Assembly: GCA_023313575.1 (NCBI GenBank)
Contig: JAJTTP010000022.1
Location: 310,001-374,000 of the forward strand
Reading direction: 5' to 3'
DNA length: 64,000 nucleotides
Source of the DNA: Eutypella sp. D-1
Taxonomy: Eukaryota > Ascomycota > Sordariomycetes > Xylariales > Diatrypaceae
The translations under genes were made by a program, and so were the position numbers. Under the pieces are notes generated by a model. That model was not told the origin of the DNA, did no database searches, and saw only the letters and a program-made list of their open reading frames with translations. Shown here one piece after another: positions 1-12,408 of this stretch (position 1 is the first letter of the stretch; each line of letters begins with the position of its first letter).

Positions 1-1501
<1,501 letters not shown>

Positions 1502-2070
1502 TTACGCTAGCGGTAGCGATATCGTTGGCGACATCGTCGCCAAAGTAGAAGAGCTCACGGTTGAGCTCTGGAACGTAGATAGAGGCGACCCAGACGACGT
1601 CGTGGACGGAGTTGGAAGCCGGGTCGCTACTGACGCAGCTAGAATGTTCGAATTACGCAGATCATCAGCATATCGATTCATCGACTCTGAATATAACTTA
1701 AGGAACGAGCAAGGGAGAACGAACAGGAAAAGGGTAAAGAAGCGAGGTATAATAGGGCACCCTGTTAAGAAACGAAAACGAACTAACCAGAATACATATG
1801 GTCCAGCCTTACGCAGTAGAAGTAGCCCATGTACAGGGGCCGACACTGCCGATCGAGGGCCGGGTTCATGGCGAGAAACGCCTCGATGGGAATGTGGTGG
1901 GCCTGGCAGACGCCCAGACAGGTGTCGCTGTCCCGGACCTCGTGCCACTCGACGCAGTCGGGCGCCAGCGTCGGCAGCATGGATTGCGTGGGCGTGGTCT
2001 GGAGTCCGGCGGCGGACGCACCCGCGGCCACGGAGATGACGAGCGAGAGGAGTTTGTTGCTCAGCTGCAT
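1502..2070 (-). CDS. LysM-domain secreted protein (effector-like)
   Basis: ATG at 2070 opens a signal peptide (MQLSNKLLSLVISVAAGASA) followed by one LysM module. The module has the fungal cysteine pattern: C-V-E-W-H-E-V, D-T-C-L-G-V-C, F-L-A-M-N-P-A-L-D-R-Q-C and Y-F-Y-C-V. LysM modules bind chitin oligomers or N-glycans, and secreted single-LysM proteins are typical of plant-associated and soil fungi. Read without splicing, the protein stops at 1783 after 95 residues. A GTTAGT donor at 1787 and a CTAG acceptor ending at 1639 (149-bp intron with a CTGAT branch-like site) instead add an in-frame Ser/Thr/Pro-rich tail ending at 1502. That gives 139 aa (exons 2070-1788 and 1638-1502). The tail type is usual after fungal LysM modules, so I prefer the spliced form, but this is inference. 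The LysM identity is firm; the 3' end is not. Confidence 0.72.
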
Positions 2071-2348
2071 TGCGAGGTGGAGGTGGACATGGTGAAAAAG
2101 GTTTGAGGGAAGAGGTGCTGCTGTGGCAGCAGGTATGGAGGATTTGTCTTTATGTATGGGAGGTATGTCTACCAACAACTGCCTCCATGTTACTGTCCAT
2201 TTATTTTTACTGTGCCGGAGACAGGGCACTCATCTATACTGGCAGTCAGTCAGTTCGGTGCTGCAGGGTGATTCGTTAGCACATTTGGGACGAAAGTCTG
2301 GGAAGGGGGTGGAGAGATCGCTGGTGATTCCATACTTCGCTACAGGTT

Positions 2349-2365
2349 GGGGGGGGGGGGGGGGG
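2349..2365 (+). repeat. Homopolymer run of 17 G
   Basis: An uninterrupted G run is seen directly about 280 bp upstream of the LysM start codon. Such runs are slippage-prone and can fold as G-rich structures. The exact length is uncertain because sequencing often miscounts homopolymers. Confidence 0.9.
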
Positions 2366-3033
2366 TTTACCAGCGTTTCGTGCGGTTGAACAAGTACAGA
2401 CCTGACTCTCTGGTTAGGGGCTTCATACTCGAGACCCATCTGGAGTGCGCTGTCTGGTATACATAGCACTTTATGGCCTCAAGGAAGGTAAGGGCTCATG
2501 GGTTGCCAGTTCCTCGGAGCCTCGAGTATTACACACGCTTTTGAGATTGTCTGAACTAACAAGCAGTGGGAAGTGTCACAAATGTGAAGTTAATGGATTC
2601 GTGGAACCCTACTATCGAATGAAAATGCGCCGGCATAGGGATTGTTAGTCGTCACATCTTTGGCAAAGCGGTATGGTTGTTAACTGGATAAGGAGTACCT
2701 TACCATCAGAGCGGTATCACTTCTACTGTGAACCTGGTAACCTGTTATCATGGATGGAAAGCTGTCGGGCCAAGCTGTGATTATTCTCGTTCCCGCGCAG
2801 GATGCTGGATGTAAAAGATATCACGGCATGAATTGCACAGGACTTGGACATTGACCACGCATACGGTAGAAGATAAAGCGAAGAATGCCACTTAAGCGCA
2901 GTGACATTCGGTCTATCAAAATCACACCTTTCGTTAACTAATGAAGATGTGAAAGCAGCTAATTTAATGTGATAACTCTAACCTTGGACCAATGTTGGAG
3001 AGTGCGGCCATTGTGAGATTTGGCACCAGTCCC

Positions 3034-3059
3034 AGGGCAAGGGCAAGGGCAAGGGCAAG
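3034..3059 (+). repeat. Hexanucleotide tandem repeat (agggca, four copies)
   Basis: Four perfect copies of a 6-bp unit are seen directly. The unit is close to, but not, a fungal telomere repeat, and it is isolated. No function is evident. Confidence 0.85.
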
Positions 3060-3753
3060 TGAAAGCCCATTTGTGCATTCCTGAACATGACCACTTCGCT
3101 ACTTCATCCCTCTGTCCCGGCCTTTTCATACGGCCGTATTTGAACGGACTAAATCAATCAGTACAAAGTTCGAGCGGTAGTAACTAAGTCAACAAGTGCC
3201 TATACTTACTTGAATGGGATACCCTGTCTTTAATCGAAGCAACATGTGTTAAACACCATACGGTCAATATACAGGATAAAAAAAAAAAAGGAATGACCGC
3301 CAATACAATAGGGGCTTGCGATTGGCATGAACTGGAGCCCCCTATTTGTGGTGGGTCGCCAGGGCTTATTGAAAGTTATTGGTTGAGCACATGCCAGCAT
3401 TGTCAGACATTGCCTAGAAGTCTAGCGTTGTCTCGGCAACTAGGATGTGGGTAAGCAGGCAAAGTTGGTGGAAAATTGGGGAACAGTTATAGTGGGCGGT
3501 TAGTGAACGCTTAGACACATTGACCCCCTATGTATGTACGTAAGTAACTAAACTGTAACCAGTAACTAGACCAGCCGCCCAGATGTAATTAGGTAGACAA
3601 CCAACCCTGGAGCTCTTAGCCTAAATCTTCACCTCCCTGAAAAAACTCAGCTGAACCTTACTTACACTTACCGACTTACAACTCTCACTACGCGTTTTAC
3701 AAACCGCCATCACGTTATATACGGGAAGTTGCCTGGGCATAAATCACGCCTAC

Positions 3754-3792
3754 GAGCCGAGCCAAGTCGAGTCGAGTCGAGTTGAGTCGAGA
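3754..3792 (+). repeat. Imperfect pentanucleotide repeat (gagtc-type)
   Basis: A run of imperfect GAGTC/GAGCC/GAGTT units lies about 300 bp upstream of the kinesin start codon, in the presumed promoter or 5' UTR. It is visible directly; any role is unknown. Confidence 0.7.
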
Positions 3793-4083
3793 GCAATCAA
3801 AAGGTAAGTCGGGGATTACTTGGTAATTCGGATAATAATAACTATCCTGGGTTACATTCGTTAAATTCGTTACGATCATTCGGTGTCACCGTCACAACAA
3901 TCGTCACAATAATCATCACCAACCACACCGCATCCACGCCTACACCGACACTGACACCCATAATCGCGGTTTCATTTAAATTGGCGTGACAGGTAACGCG
4001 TCGATTGAATTCTTCATTAATTCTTACTTTTCCCCCCCTCTCCATTCAGTTCATGTGTGCGATTCGTTCCGTCTACAAGCGAT

Positions 4084-6661
4084 ATGTCTGTAAGAGTGGT
4101 AGCGCGTATACGGCCATTGTTGGAAAAGGAGCTCGACAAAGATGTCATCGTTCACGCCGTTAGCAACAACAACAACAACAGCAGCAGTGAAAATGACAGG
4201 GCCCCTTTCAATGTTGTCAAGATCCCGAATCCTAAGAATGAGGCTGAGGAGTTCTCCTTCGCTTTCAATGGCGTCTATGATAATTCTACCACACAAGAGG
4301 CTCTGTTCTCCGCAGAAGGTACGTACGCATACCGTCTTTCCCATCCACGACAATGGCCCAATTATATTGGCAGCACCCCATGATCATTGCGACGCCGGTG
4401 ACTTCATATCGACGAGGAAGAAAATATATCTCGAAAACCAGGGGGGTAGTTGTAGGTGATAGGAAATAATGGCTGACTCTTCGCCTGTCGGCTGCCCTAC
4501 AACAGTAAACCCCCATCTCAAATCTCTCTTCCAAGGCCTCGATGTCACCATTTTCGCCTATGGCGTTACCGGAACTGGAAAGACTCATACCATGCGAGGC
4601 GGTCTGAAGCTGGCCGACCGAGGCGTCATTCCCCGGCTTCTATCAGGCGTCTTTCGTAGAGCGAAGAAGCTCGCCAAGGATACCAAGGGGGAGACCACGG
4701 TTACCGTTGCCCTGTCCTACTACGAGATCTACAACGACAAGGTCTACGATCTGCTCGAGCCGCCTGAGAAGCGTACGCCCTCGGGTTTACCCCTGAGGGA
4801 GGCCAACGGCAAAACTCAAGTGGTGGGCCTATCGGAGCGCGCGTGCGAGGACCTCAAGGATTTCGAGCGTCTGTATATCGAAGCCAACACGAACCGGATT
4901 ACTGCCTCCACGAAGCTCAACGCCCACAGCTCTCGCAGCCACGCGATTCTGCGTGTTAAACTGACCCAAACTACCGGCGACACCATACGCGAGAGTACGG
5001 CGTCGGCCATCGACTTGGCTGGTTCAGAGGACAACCGGCGGACCGAGAACGGGCGAGAAAGGTTGATCGAATCCGCGGCTATCAACAAGAGTCTATTCGT
5101 GCTGAGCCAGTGCATCGACGCCATTTCTCGTGGGGATCGGCGAATCCCCTTCCGCGAGTCCAAGATGACACGCATCCTATCACTAGGACAGAACAACGGC
5201 ATCACCATCATGATCCTGAACCTGGCGCCTCTGCGGAGCTACCATCTTGATACCCTGAGTAGCCTGAACGTCAGCTCGCGGGCCAAGCGCATCGAGGTCC
5301 GCGAGATCGAGAACGAGGTCGTCTTCAAGCAACCTCCCCGCAGCACCGCCTCTACCACGGGGGCTACCGCTCGCCAGCCCCTCCGTCCTCTCGCGAATGC
5401 TCACAACATCCACACCGGCACCGCCGCCGCCAATGCCAACAAGCCGCCCGCCGATCGCCCCGTCAAGGCGTTCAATGTCTACACCGACAAATCGAAGCCC
5501 GCAACCGCGCCTACCACCACTACCAGTGCCACCTCGCGATCAGCTAACACGGCTATCAAACGCGTAACCGCGAGCAAGCGACCATCCGACGGGGAAAGCA
5601 ACAACAACCGGCCAACAAAGATTACACGACCCGCCATCCCAGTCCCGAAGTCCGGCTCCGCCCCCAAAGCCCCGTCCATATCCGCCGCAGATATCGAGGC
5701 GATGGTCGAGAAGAAGGTCCAGGAGATCCTCGCCTCGCGGACCGCCGAAGCCGAGGCCGCAGCCGCCGTAGCCCCACCGCCTCCTCCATCCCCGCCGCGC
5801 GCAGAGATCGACGAGGCGGTGCAGCGGCGTCTCGAGGCGCTCGAGCGCCGCATCGAGGACCACGATCGCCACCAGAGCAGTCGGGACGGCGGCCCGGCCC
5901 GTTCCTCCGACGGCCTGCGCTATCTCCTGCAGGCGCGCCAGTGCAAGGAGCGCGGCGATGACCGCGGCGCCCTCCGCCTCTACGAGATGGCGCTGCCTTT
6001 CTTTCCCGGACAGGCCAAGTTGCTGGGCAAGATCGAGAAACTCAAGGCGAAGATCGCTGCCGGCGGCGGCGGCAGTCCGTCCAAGAAGACCAAGAAGAAG
6101 TCCCCCAAGAAGGCTGCCGCGCCTCGCCCGCGAGACGATGAGGATGCATTCGCGGATGCGGACGCCGACGGAGATGCTGATGCTGATGCTGATGCTGATG
6201 CTGACGCTGACGCGGATGGCGACTCCGAGACTAGCGGTGCCGAGATGACGGATAAACCGCGGCAGAGGTCGCGAGGCCGGAAAGTCGGTCGGGGGAAGAC
6301 GAAGAAGGCCGCCACGACCACCACAACTACCAACTCCACCTCCACCGCCGGTGCCACAACAGACAACGACAACGACAACGAGGACTCCACCCCCACAGCC
6401 CGCGCCCTCCTCGCCATCGTCAACTCCCGCGACACCGCCGCCATCATGGGACTCCAGGGTTTCGGACCCAAGAAAGCGCGCGATCTCGTTGCGTACCTGT
6501 CCGGGTCCGGGTCTGGGCTTGAGGGTGCGGGTGAAGGTGAGGATGCGGTGAGGAAAATTGAGTCCCTGGCTCAACTACGCGCCGTCCCCGGCATGGGCGG
6601 TCGTGCCATTGCGCGCGCGTGCGAGGGCCTTGTTTCTGTCGGCGAAGTGGGGGTGTGTTGA
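4084..6661 (+). CDS. Kinesin-like protein of Kid/KIF22 type with C-terminal helix-hairpin-helix
   Basis: An N-terminal kinesin motor moves along microtubules using ATP. Exons are 4084-4318 and 4506-6661 (intron 187 bp, phase 1), giving 796 aa in frame. Motor signatures: VRVVARIRPLL at the start, P-loop GVTGTGKT at residues 98-105, switch I NAHSSRSH at 217-224, switch II DLAGSE at 248-253, then FRESKMTRIL. After a low-complexity basic and proline-rich linker comes a TPR-like helical repeat (ARQCKERGDDRGALRLYEMAL). A Lys-rich patch and an Asp/Ala repeat follow. The C-terminal helix-hairpin-helix pair (IMGLQGFGPKKARDL; LRAVPGMGGRAIAR) ends the protein. Motor plus C-terminal HhH is the layout of Kid/KIF22 chromokinesins, which bind DNA and push chromosome arms. 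Chromosome binding is therefore inferred. The start at 4084 (MSVRVVARI) is preferred over the in-frame ATG at 4057 because it begins at the motor. Confidence 0.88.
6173..6212 (+). repeat. GATGCT microsatellite inside the kinesin gene
   Basis: Tandem 6-bp units encode an alternating Asp-Ala run in the acidic region before the helix-hairpin-helix domain. The unit length keeps the reading frame, so copy-number change would alter only the length of the acidic linker. Confidence 0.85.
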
Positions 6662-8028
6662 CTGCGAGACAGAGAGGTCTGGATGCGGTGTGTGCGTGAG
6701 TTTTGGACGGGATCGTAGTGCTGTTCCGATCCTGCTACATCGCTATGGGACGCTTCTAGGCATCTACACAGACAGACACCCCCACCCCCAGCTTTGTGTT
6801 TGTTTTTGTTTTTGTTTTCGCTGTTGACTTTTTTGGTCTTTGGCTCATAAGTGGTGTTTGAAGGCGTTTAGTCAAGCTTACACTTTATTTCTCTTTTTTT
6901 TTTTTTGCTTCCCCGTTCATCATTTACATTTTCTGCATTAAAACAACGGCGTGGAAACGGATCGGGAACGGGAAAGGCAATGGGAATGGTTGGGACCGGT
7001 ACAGGAGGCGAAGCGTTGGGTGTTTGATTACCTTTTTTTTTTTTTTACTTTTTACTCTTCGAAAAAAAGAGAGGCGGCTGCATCGGCTGCCCCTTGAAAG
7101 GGGACCAGGAGCAGATCGATAGATAGACAGGCCTTGTCTTCGCGGAGACTTGGCTTTGGCATTGGTTTTGGCATTTGGCATTGGCATGGATATGGGCATG
7201 GGCATAAAAGTAAAAGCATTGTATTCCCGCCTCCTTCCGCTGCATCGCATTGCATTGGCATAGCCTCAGCATTCAATCCAATCAATCATCCAGTTATATA
7301 AGCATGCCACGTTTTCATCTTTCTCCTAGTGTTGCGTATCTTCACTCATATGTCTTGATCGAGTCTTGATACGTAATTCCTAGGCGGGATCAATCACGCT
7401 GTTTGGTATATGTAGTGCTGTCAAAGCTGCATTTTGGGCTAGAAGATTTATCTAGTCTTGGATTGATACTAGGTAGCTTGGACTAGACAGCACAGTAGAG
7501 GCGGTGGTTCTAAATTGAGTAGGACGAGCTAAGATGGTGTCTATCTTATCCAGCAGCTTACAGTCATTTCTAGCATTCGAGCGTATTGGAATCCGACTGC
7601 AACTAGCTAGGTAGTATCTGCCCGAAACATTCATCACAGAGCTGCAAATGACAATGTACGAGAAAGAGCAAATCACCAATCACCATCTTCAGGGAGAGAG
7701 CCCCATCCATAATATCAGCAAAAAAGAACAATCATGTTTCTATGAGGGTATCGACTATAAAAGTGAAAGCAAATGCAACCTATAGTGGGAGTTCTTGTTA
7801 GTATATGACTGAGCTGCGATGCCTAGGTATTCCCGGGGCAGAGCTTACCCGAGAAGCCTCCTAACGCCTTCTAAATGAACCTTCTGCAACACAAGAAAGG
7901 TCGCAGGAAACAAAAAAGGTGGACGAGGAAGTAGCGATCGTGAGAGCTCGACTTCGATGCATAACGGGTGCATTGGACTCAAATCCCGGATGTCTCTATC
8001 CCTCGTGACGACAGACATGAACTCGGTA
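6662..8028. other. Intergenic spacer, low complexity
   Basis: This is the convergent spacer between the kinesin 3' end and the 3' end of the minus-strand gene at 8029. It has poly-T tracts near 6892 and 7030, TTTTTG repeats near 6800, and a run of GGCATT/GGCATG units around 7150-7205. Short open frames here arise from the repeats. No gene is seen. Confidence 0.5.
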
Positions 8029-9344
8029 TCACTTGAGGGTAGGGGTAGGTGGGCCGATGCTACCAGTGGGGAAAGTGGCGGCAGCCCGGTGCAGACCGCG
8101 CAGAGCCTTAGGAAGCTGGCCAGCGTGCAGGGTTCCGAGGTGCTCTCCAATGGTAGCTGGGATATCTTGGATAGTCAAGAGTTTCGTGCGGGTCAACCAG
8201 TACTCGAAAGGACCCTCTGTGCGTAAGGGGTGTGTAGGTTAGCAATTGACTCGGAAAAGGCATGCATGGCTTGAAGTATCACGGGGGCGAGACATACGGT
8301 TCTGTTCGAGGGCAGCGCCCAATTCTCGGCAACGCTCCTCCGGGCTGTGCTCCGTGTGCAGGTCGAGGTAGTGGTTCATCATCTTGGAGATGTCCTTGAG
8401 TGGCCATTTGCCAGGCTCGGAGGGCACTCGGGAGGGGCCAGCATTGAGGTACTTCTGCGACACGCACAGGCGACACTTCCAGAAGCCGAGGCGCTGGACG
8501 GAGGAGTTAGTGCCGTTCACGGGCGTGCCTTCCGGGGATTCGATCTCGGGAGTCTCGTCCTCCTCGCCTTCCGTCTTGGCGCGCTTGCGCTTCCCACCCG
8601 CGCCGTTGGGCGCCGGGGTGGCACTGCCGGTTCGCGGTGGCAGGTTCTGGTGGCGGTAGGTCACGGCTTTGGCACGTCTGCCCACACCATTGACACCTAG
8701 TCGTGACTGCGCCTCTATCACTTCGAGGCGGTGCCTGCAGTGGCGCAAGTGGTGGCTCGAGTCTAGAATGCGCACGTGCAGGGACCGAATTTCAGACGGC
8801 GTGATATCCGGATTGGCCAACATGGCTCGAGTGAAGTCAATGTCATATCTATAGGCGCTGACATCCTCTTCTAGCTGACGGCGCGAAATGGCATCCAAGT
8901 CGTCACTATTCTCGTACATTGGAGCCTGCTCGCCATCTGCATGCCCATTTTGTTGACCGTTGACAGCCGGCTGCTCAGGGGAAGGCGGGAACTAAAGTTA
9001 GTGTTAGCGGCGTTATGTCGCCCCGAGAGTCTGGAAACAGCGATGGGGGCAATCTGGGGCAGTTGCGGGCACGGATGCGGGCACGGACACAAGCACGAGC
9101 GCAGATCCGGGGGAAGGCCGAGCCGAGCCAAGCCGTAAGAGTAATCGAGGCCGGGAGTGAGTGGAGAGATCAGTGAAGGGATGTGCGGGATGGGATATGA
9201 TTGGATGATTGAGATCTATAGAAGCGACAACATTTTTTCGGGCGAAGGGTCGCATGGATAATCGAATGGATGCCATAGCAAAGTCTCACTTACATCGCAT
9301 AGCTTGAAGAGATCAGGCTGGTCGTTTCCGTTAGCCGCCGCCAT
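8029..9344 (-). CDS. Conserved fungal protein of unknown function, possible zinc-binding site
   Basis: Three exons on the minus strand (9344-9294, 8970-8298, 8216-8029) join in frame to 303 aa. Donors are GTAAGT and GTATGT, and acceptors end in CAG. The N-terminus is short and polar. Residues about 35-105 form a helical stretch (LDAISRRQLEEDVSAY; ITPSEIRSLHVRI). A basic, disordered segment follows. The better-ordered C-terminal half starts at WKCRLC and contains a C-x2-C pair, then HYLDLHTEH spaced like the His pair of a degenerate C2H2 or BED-type finger. It continues with WLTRTKLLTIQDIPATIGEHL. I do not recognise a named family. The internal KRKRAK stretch could be a nuclear localisation signal, so a nuclear role is possible but unproven. 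Confidence 0.75.
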
Positions 9345-9570
9345 GATTCTTGTTTGGTCCTGGTTCGAGTTGACGATTGGCTGGCTGGCTGGCTGGATGG
9401 ATGGCGGCACTTAGTGTACTCAAGTATTTATAGATGGCTGCGACGGGCTGTGGCGGTGATCTCAGAACGTGATGCAGTCACAGAACCAATATAAATGCTC
9501 TATCTGGCTGCAGGGTCGATAAAGGTTTATTCCTCCAGTCGCGAGGATGTTCAAAAGGTGCACTGCAGCA

Positions 9571-9592
9571 AGTTCAAGTTCAAGTTCAAGTT
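9571..9592 (+). repeat. TTCAAG tandem repeat
   Basis: About three and a half perfect copies of the 6-bp unit AGTTCA/TTCAAG are seen directly, about 230 bp upstream of the minus-strand start codon at 9344. No function is evident. Confidence 0.8.
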
Positions 9593-9654
9593 TACGTTCG
9601 CAGGGGTGGCAAGCGACACCAGGCCTATTGATCGTGTAGGGCTGCCGTTTTCAT

Positions 9655-9885
9655 TAGAATGTGGACGGAAGAAAGGAAGGAAGGGAGAAAGGAAGAAAGA
9701 GAAAGGAGACCTAAGAAAACCATTAGGGCTGGTGCGGTGGAAGGATGGAAGAAAGAAATGGGAGAATTGGGTAAAAGGAAAGTAATCGCAGTAGTCAGAG
9801 AGGGAAGGAGGAGAGGAAAAAAAAAATGTCGTGAAAAAAAAAAAGAAGTCCGAAAAGAAAAAAGAAAAAAAAAGACCACATTTTT
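9655..9885 (+). repeat. Polypurine (A/G) tract
   Basis: Roughly 230 bp are strongly biased to A and G on the plus strand, with long GAAAG/GGAAG and poly-A runs. Open frames across it are compositional artefacts. Such tracts can form triplex DNA and often mark promoters or repeat debris; here only the composition is certain. Confidence 0.8.
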
Positions 9886-10266
9886 CTTCACTAGTCTATT
9901 TCTCCTTTTTACGTCGTTCCTTCCTCATCCTAAGCACATTCGATAAACATATCACTGCCTAACCTAACCCGGTACCTGCAAAGCCGGCTTCTTATCACTA
10001 TTGTTCAAAATTTAATATCCATTGGGCCTCCCAGTTCTATTCCAGCAGCATTGGTATAATACATAATTGTTAAGAATCTTTTCACGACGTCTACTAGATC
10101 TTTAGGAATTTCTTTGTGGGGCGTCAGCCTGTACGGTCGCACTTGCCTGAACTGAAGAACATCTAATCAATACACGCTAGGCTCGAATAGTAAAAGCCCC
10201 TATAAAAAGCTTGCATATACCTAGGTACGCTGAATGCATCTAAGTACCTAGGTAGCCGATGTACCC

Positions 10267-10308
10267 AGGTACACATTGGCAGGTACACATTGGCAGGTAC
10301 ACATTGGC
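10267..10308 (+). repeat. 14-bp direct tandem repeat, three perfect copies
   Basis: The unit AGGTACACATTGGC occurs three times back to back, preceded by partly related GTACCTAGGTA-type words. Perfect copies suggest recent expansion. There is no gene nearby to assign a role. Confidence 0.88.
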
Positions 10309-11987
10309 AGTTGCTCAAATACCTAGGCTTGCCAGCTACTGCTATATTAAAAGATTCCCAAATCTCTTGATTAAAAGTGAGCTTCTTTGAATCAGGGTTC
10401 TAGTTACCGTTGTTACAGATAAGTGGTATCCATATGCAGGTACCTGTGTCCCCAGATGGTGGACCGGCTGGACGGGTAATATTGGTATGGGAAGTAGTTA
10501 ACTAACATCTGTTGGTATCCAGCCTGCACCCGCGAAAGCGGAGGGTCCTAAACAAGGATTGGTGCCGGCTAATTCCTAAACTATGGAGACAGATCTGATA
10601 AACCAGGAGATCTTGAGTGTGATTATCACTAGGATCTAATGTAGTTATCGGATAATCTACCTACCTTGAAAATACCATGATGATACATATACCATTTCCA
10701 TATACGGCTGATGGTGGGTTCCTATGGCTCTGTCGTATAGATTTCAATGACATAAGAACTGCATCTTTGGGGTTTTCCTCTTAACACATGATCATACTTT
10801 TCTGCTTGTCGAACACCAGCAAGAGGGAACTTTGGGTTGCAGCTTTAAGGAATACCTTAGATCATATTGCATGCATGCTGACTTGTTCCTTAACCTCTAC
10901 TTGTTTGACTTTCTTGGCATGGTAGGAGGGTGGTTGCTTGTCTGCCATTGGTATAGGTAATAAACGCCATGGTAGGTATGTTAACGAACAGAGATGGAGA
11001 GAGTGAGTAAAAGGTGGCGATGTGGCTCTGATACACCAGGAAATAAAAAGTGAACTACATAAAATATCAATACTTAATTGGAGTTTGGAGTGGGAGCGAG
11101 TGGGAAGTGTCTTTGAATTATACAACAACAAGAGCAAATCACATGGGAACGAGGGCACTAGCATAGCTATACAGACACAGGCCGTGTGCGTTCAACACCC
11201 ATTTGTAGTATTTTAGGATGGCCTTTGGTCATAAGAAGTGAATAATCTTGGATTCCGCATGAGAAGAGGGCATAGTAGAGCTGGGACCCGTAGCATATTT
11301 ATGTGCACCCATACGATATGGGGCACAATTGCCACTATTTACCCCTATTCGTGGTAGGCGATGGCCCAAGCGTTATTGGTACTAGTATTCGAGGACCATA
11401 ATCGTGTCGACGTTACTCTGATGGTATACTAATAGAGATCAGCGAAGATGAGACAAGGGCATGATAGATGACCCAGTGAACCATCAAGAATTGGTGGAAA
11501 ATCCACCATTATTACTGTAATCCACTTTCCTCTCCGAGCCATGTCAAGCCTTACAGCGTTGTCTCTGCAACCGCCATGTAGCCGTAAGACGGATGACGAT
11601 GCCTGACTTGATCTCCCTACGCCCCTCTTACTTTTTCGTCTTCCTCCTTCTCTGACGAACTGGCAGCCAGTGGTTTTCGCCCTGGTCTTGTTGCCCGCGG
11701 CTATCATCAAGCTGCAATTGAGTTTCACATCGTAAGCGATAGAGGTCTACCCTGATACACGTCTGACTTCTTGTCGTCCAAGCATAAAGTATTCTACGCG
11801 ATAATTGGGTAAGACGGCGAAATTAAGAAATTTAAATTCATGAAACACCTAACCACTACTATAACAATCATCCCGTTTCGTTAGAAATATGTCGGAGCTG
11901 AGATACCCGGCACTGCATTCCTACTTCAATACTCTTGACATTTAATTCCGGTGAGCTACGCATTCATGCGGAGGCTAAACGATCACA

Positions 11988-12404
11988 TCAGGAGCTAGTA
12001 CACCTGCTCCTCTCGCAACTCGGACCATCAGAAACTTGTGCGAGAGTCTCTCGGGGAAGAGGATCATCTATATCCTTGTTGGCATGCTGGGCTCTAACAT
12101 GGCTATAGTGGATGACTAGAAATTTGACCTTACTCAAGAGTGAAACCAGTATAACAAGGGCCTCATACCGTTGTAAATTGTGTGGCCTGGGGTATTTGTG
12201 ATCTCTCTTTGGACAGAATGGACGGACGTAGCCAGGAGAAGAGTGGAGAAGTCCATGCCGGATCATCGCATTCTTTCTTTTGAACCCTTTACCACGTGAA
12301 CGGGAACAGCCATTTACCGGAAAATAATACAACTGTGGTTTCATTGAAGTCTGTTGAGGTGGTGACTCCATCGGAGACGACCACACCATGGGGGGCAAGG
12401 ACAT
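11988..12404 (-). pseudogene. Degenerate C2H2 zinc-finger protein
   Basis: The minus strand keeps the frame and one intron (exons 12404-12169 and 12102-11988, phase 2, GTATGA donor). It reads like a fungal family with two paired C2H2 fingers: GKGFKRKNAMIRHGLLH, then PFCPKRDHKYPRPHNLQRHVR, with an acidic D-I-D-D-P-L-P-R-E tail. In this family, from memory, each finger begins with a cysteine. Here the first finger has Phe (YYFPVNGC) and the second has Arg (YVRPFCP) at that place. Both fingers therefore lack one zinc ligand and should not fold normally. The start at 12404 lies 5 bp after the stop of the upstream retropepsin-like gene, so the two may be remains of one gene. It is called a pseudogene on the ligand losses; it could also be a divergent expressed gene. 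Confidence 0.6.
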
Positions 12405-12408
12405 CTGA

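Larger units (their letters stand above)
2071..4083. other. Intergenic spacer with simple repeats
   Basis: This is the divergent spacer between the minus-strand LysM gene and the plus-strand kinesin gene, so it holds both promoters. It contains three simple repeats listed separately and short poly-A. Open frames are short and unlike known proteins. No gene is supported. Confidence 0.5.
9345..11987. other. Long intergenic region with repeats; no gene supported
   Basis: The region begins with the promoter of the 303-aa gene and ends at the decayed zinc-finger gene. It contains a TTCAAG repeat, a long polypurine tract and a 14-bp tandem repeat (listed separately). Open frames of 60-100 codons exist but none has family resemblance or a clear spliced context. 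It may be decayed repeat DNA. Confidence 0.5.

Noticed and set aside
3034..3059. Repeat considered as telomeric or centromeric
   Set aside because: The unit is AGGGCA rather than TTAGGG, with only four copies and an isolated position.
5540..6574. 344-residue open frame on the minus strand opposite the kinesin gene
   Set aside because: It is a codon-bias shadow: it is rich in Gly, Arg and Val runs, starts inside the kinesin coding region, and has no family resemblance. The plus strand is clearly coding.
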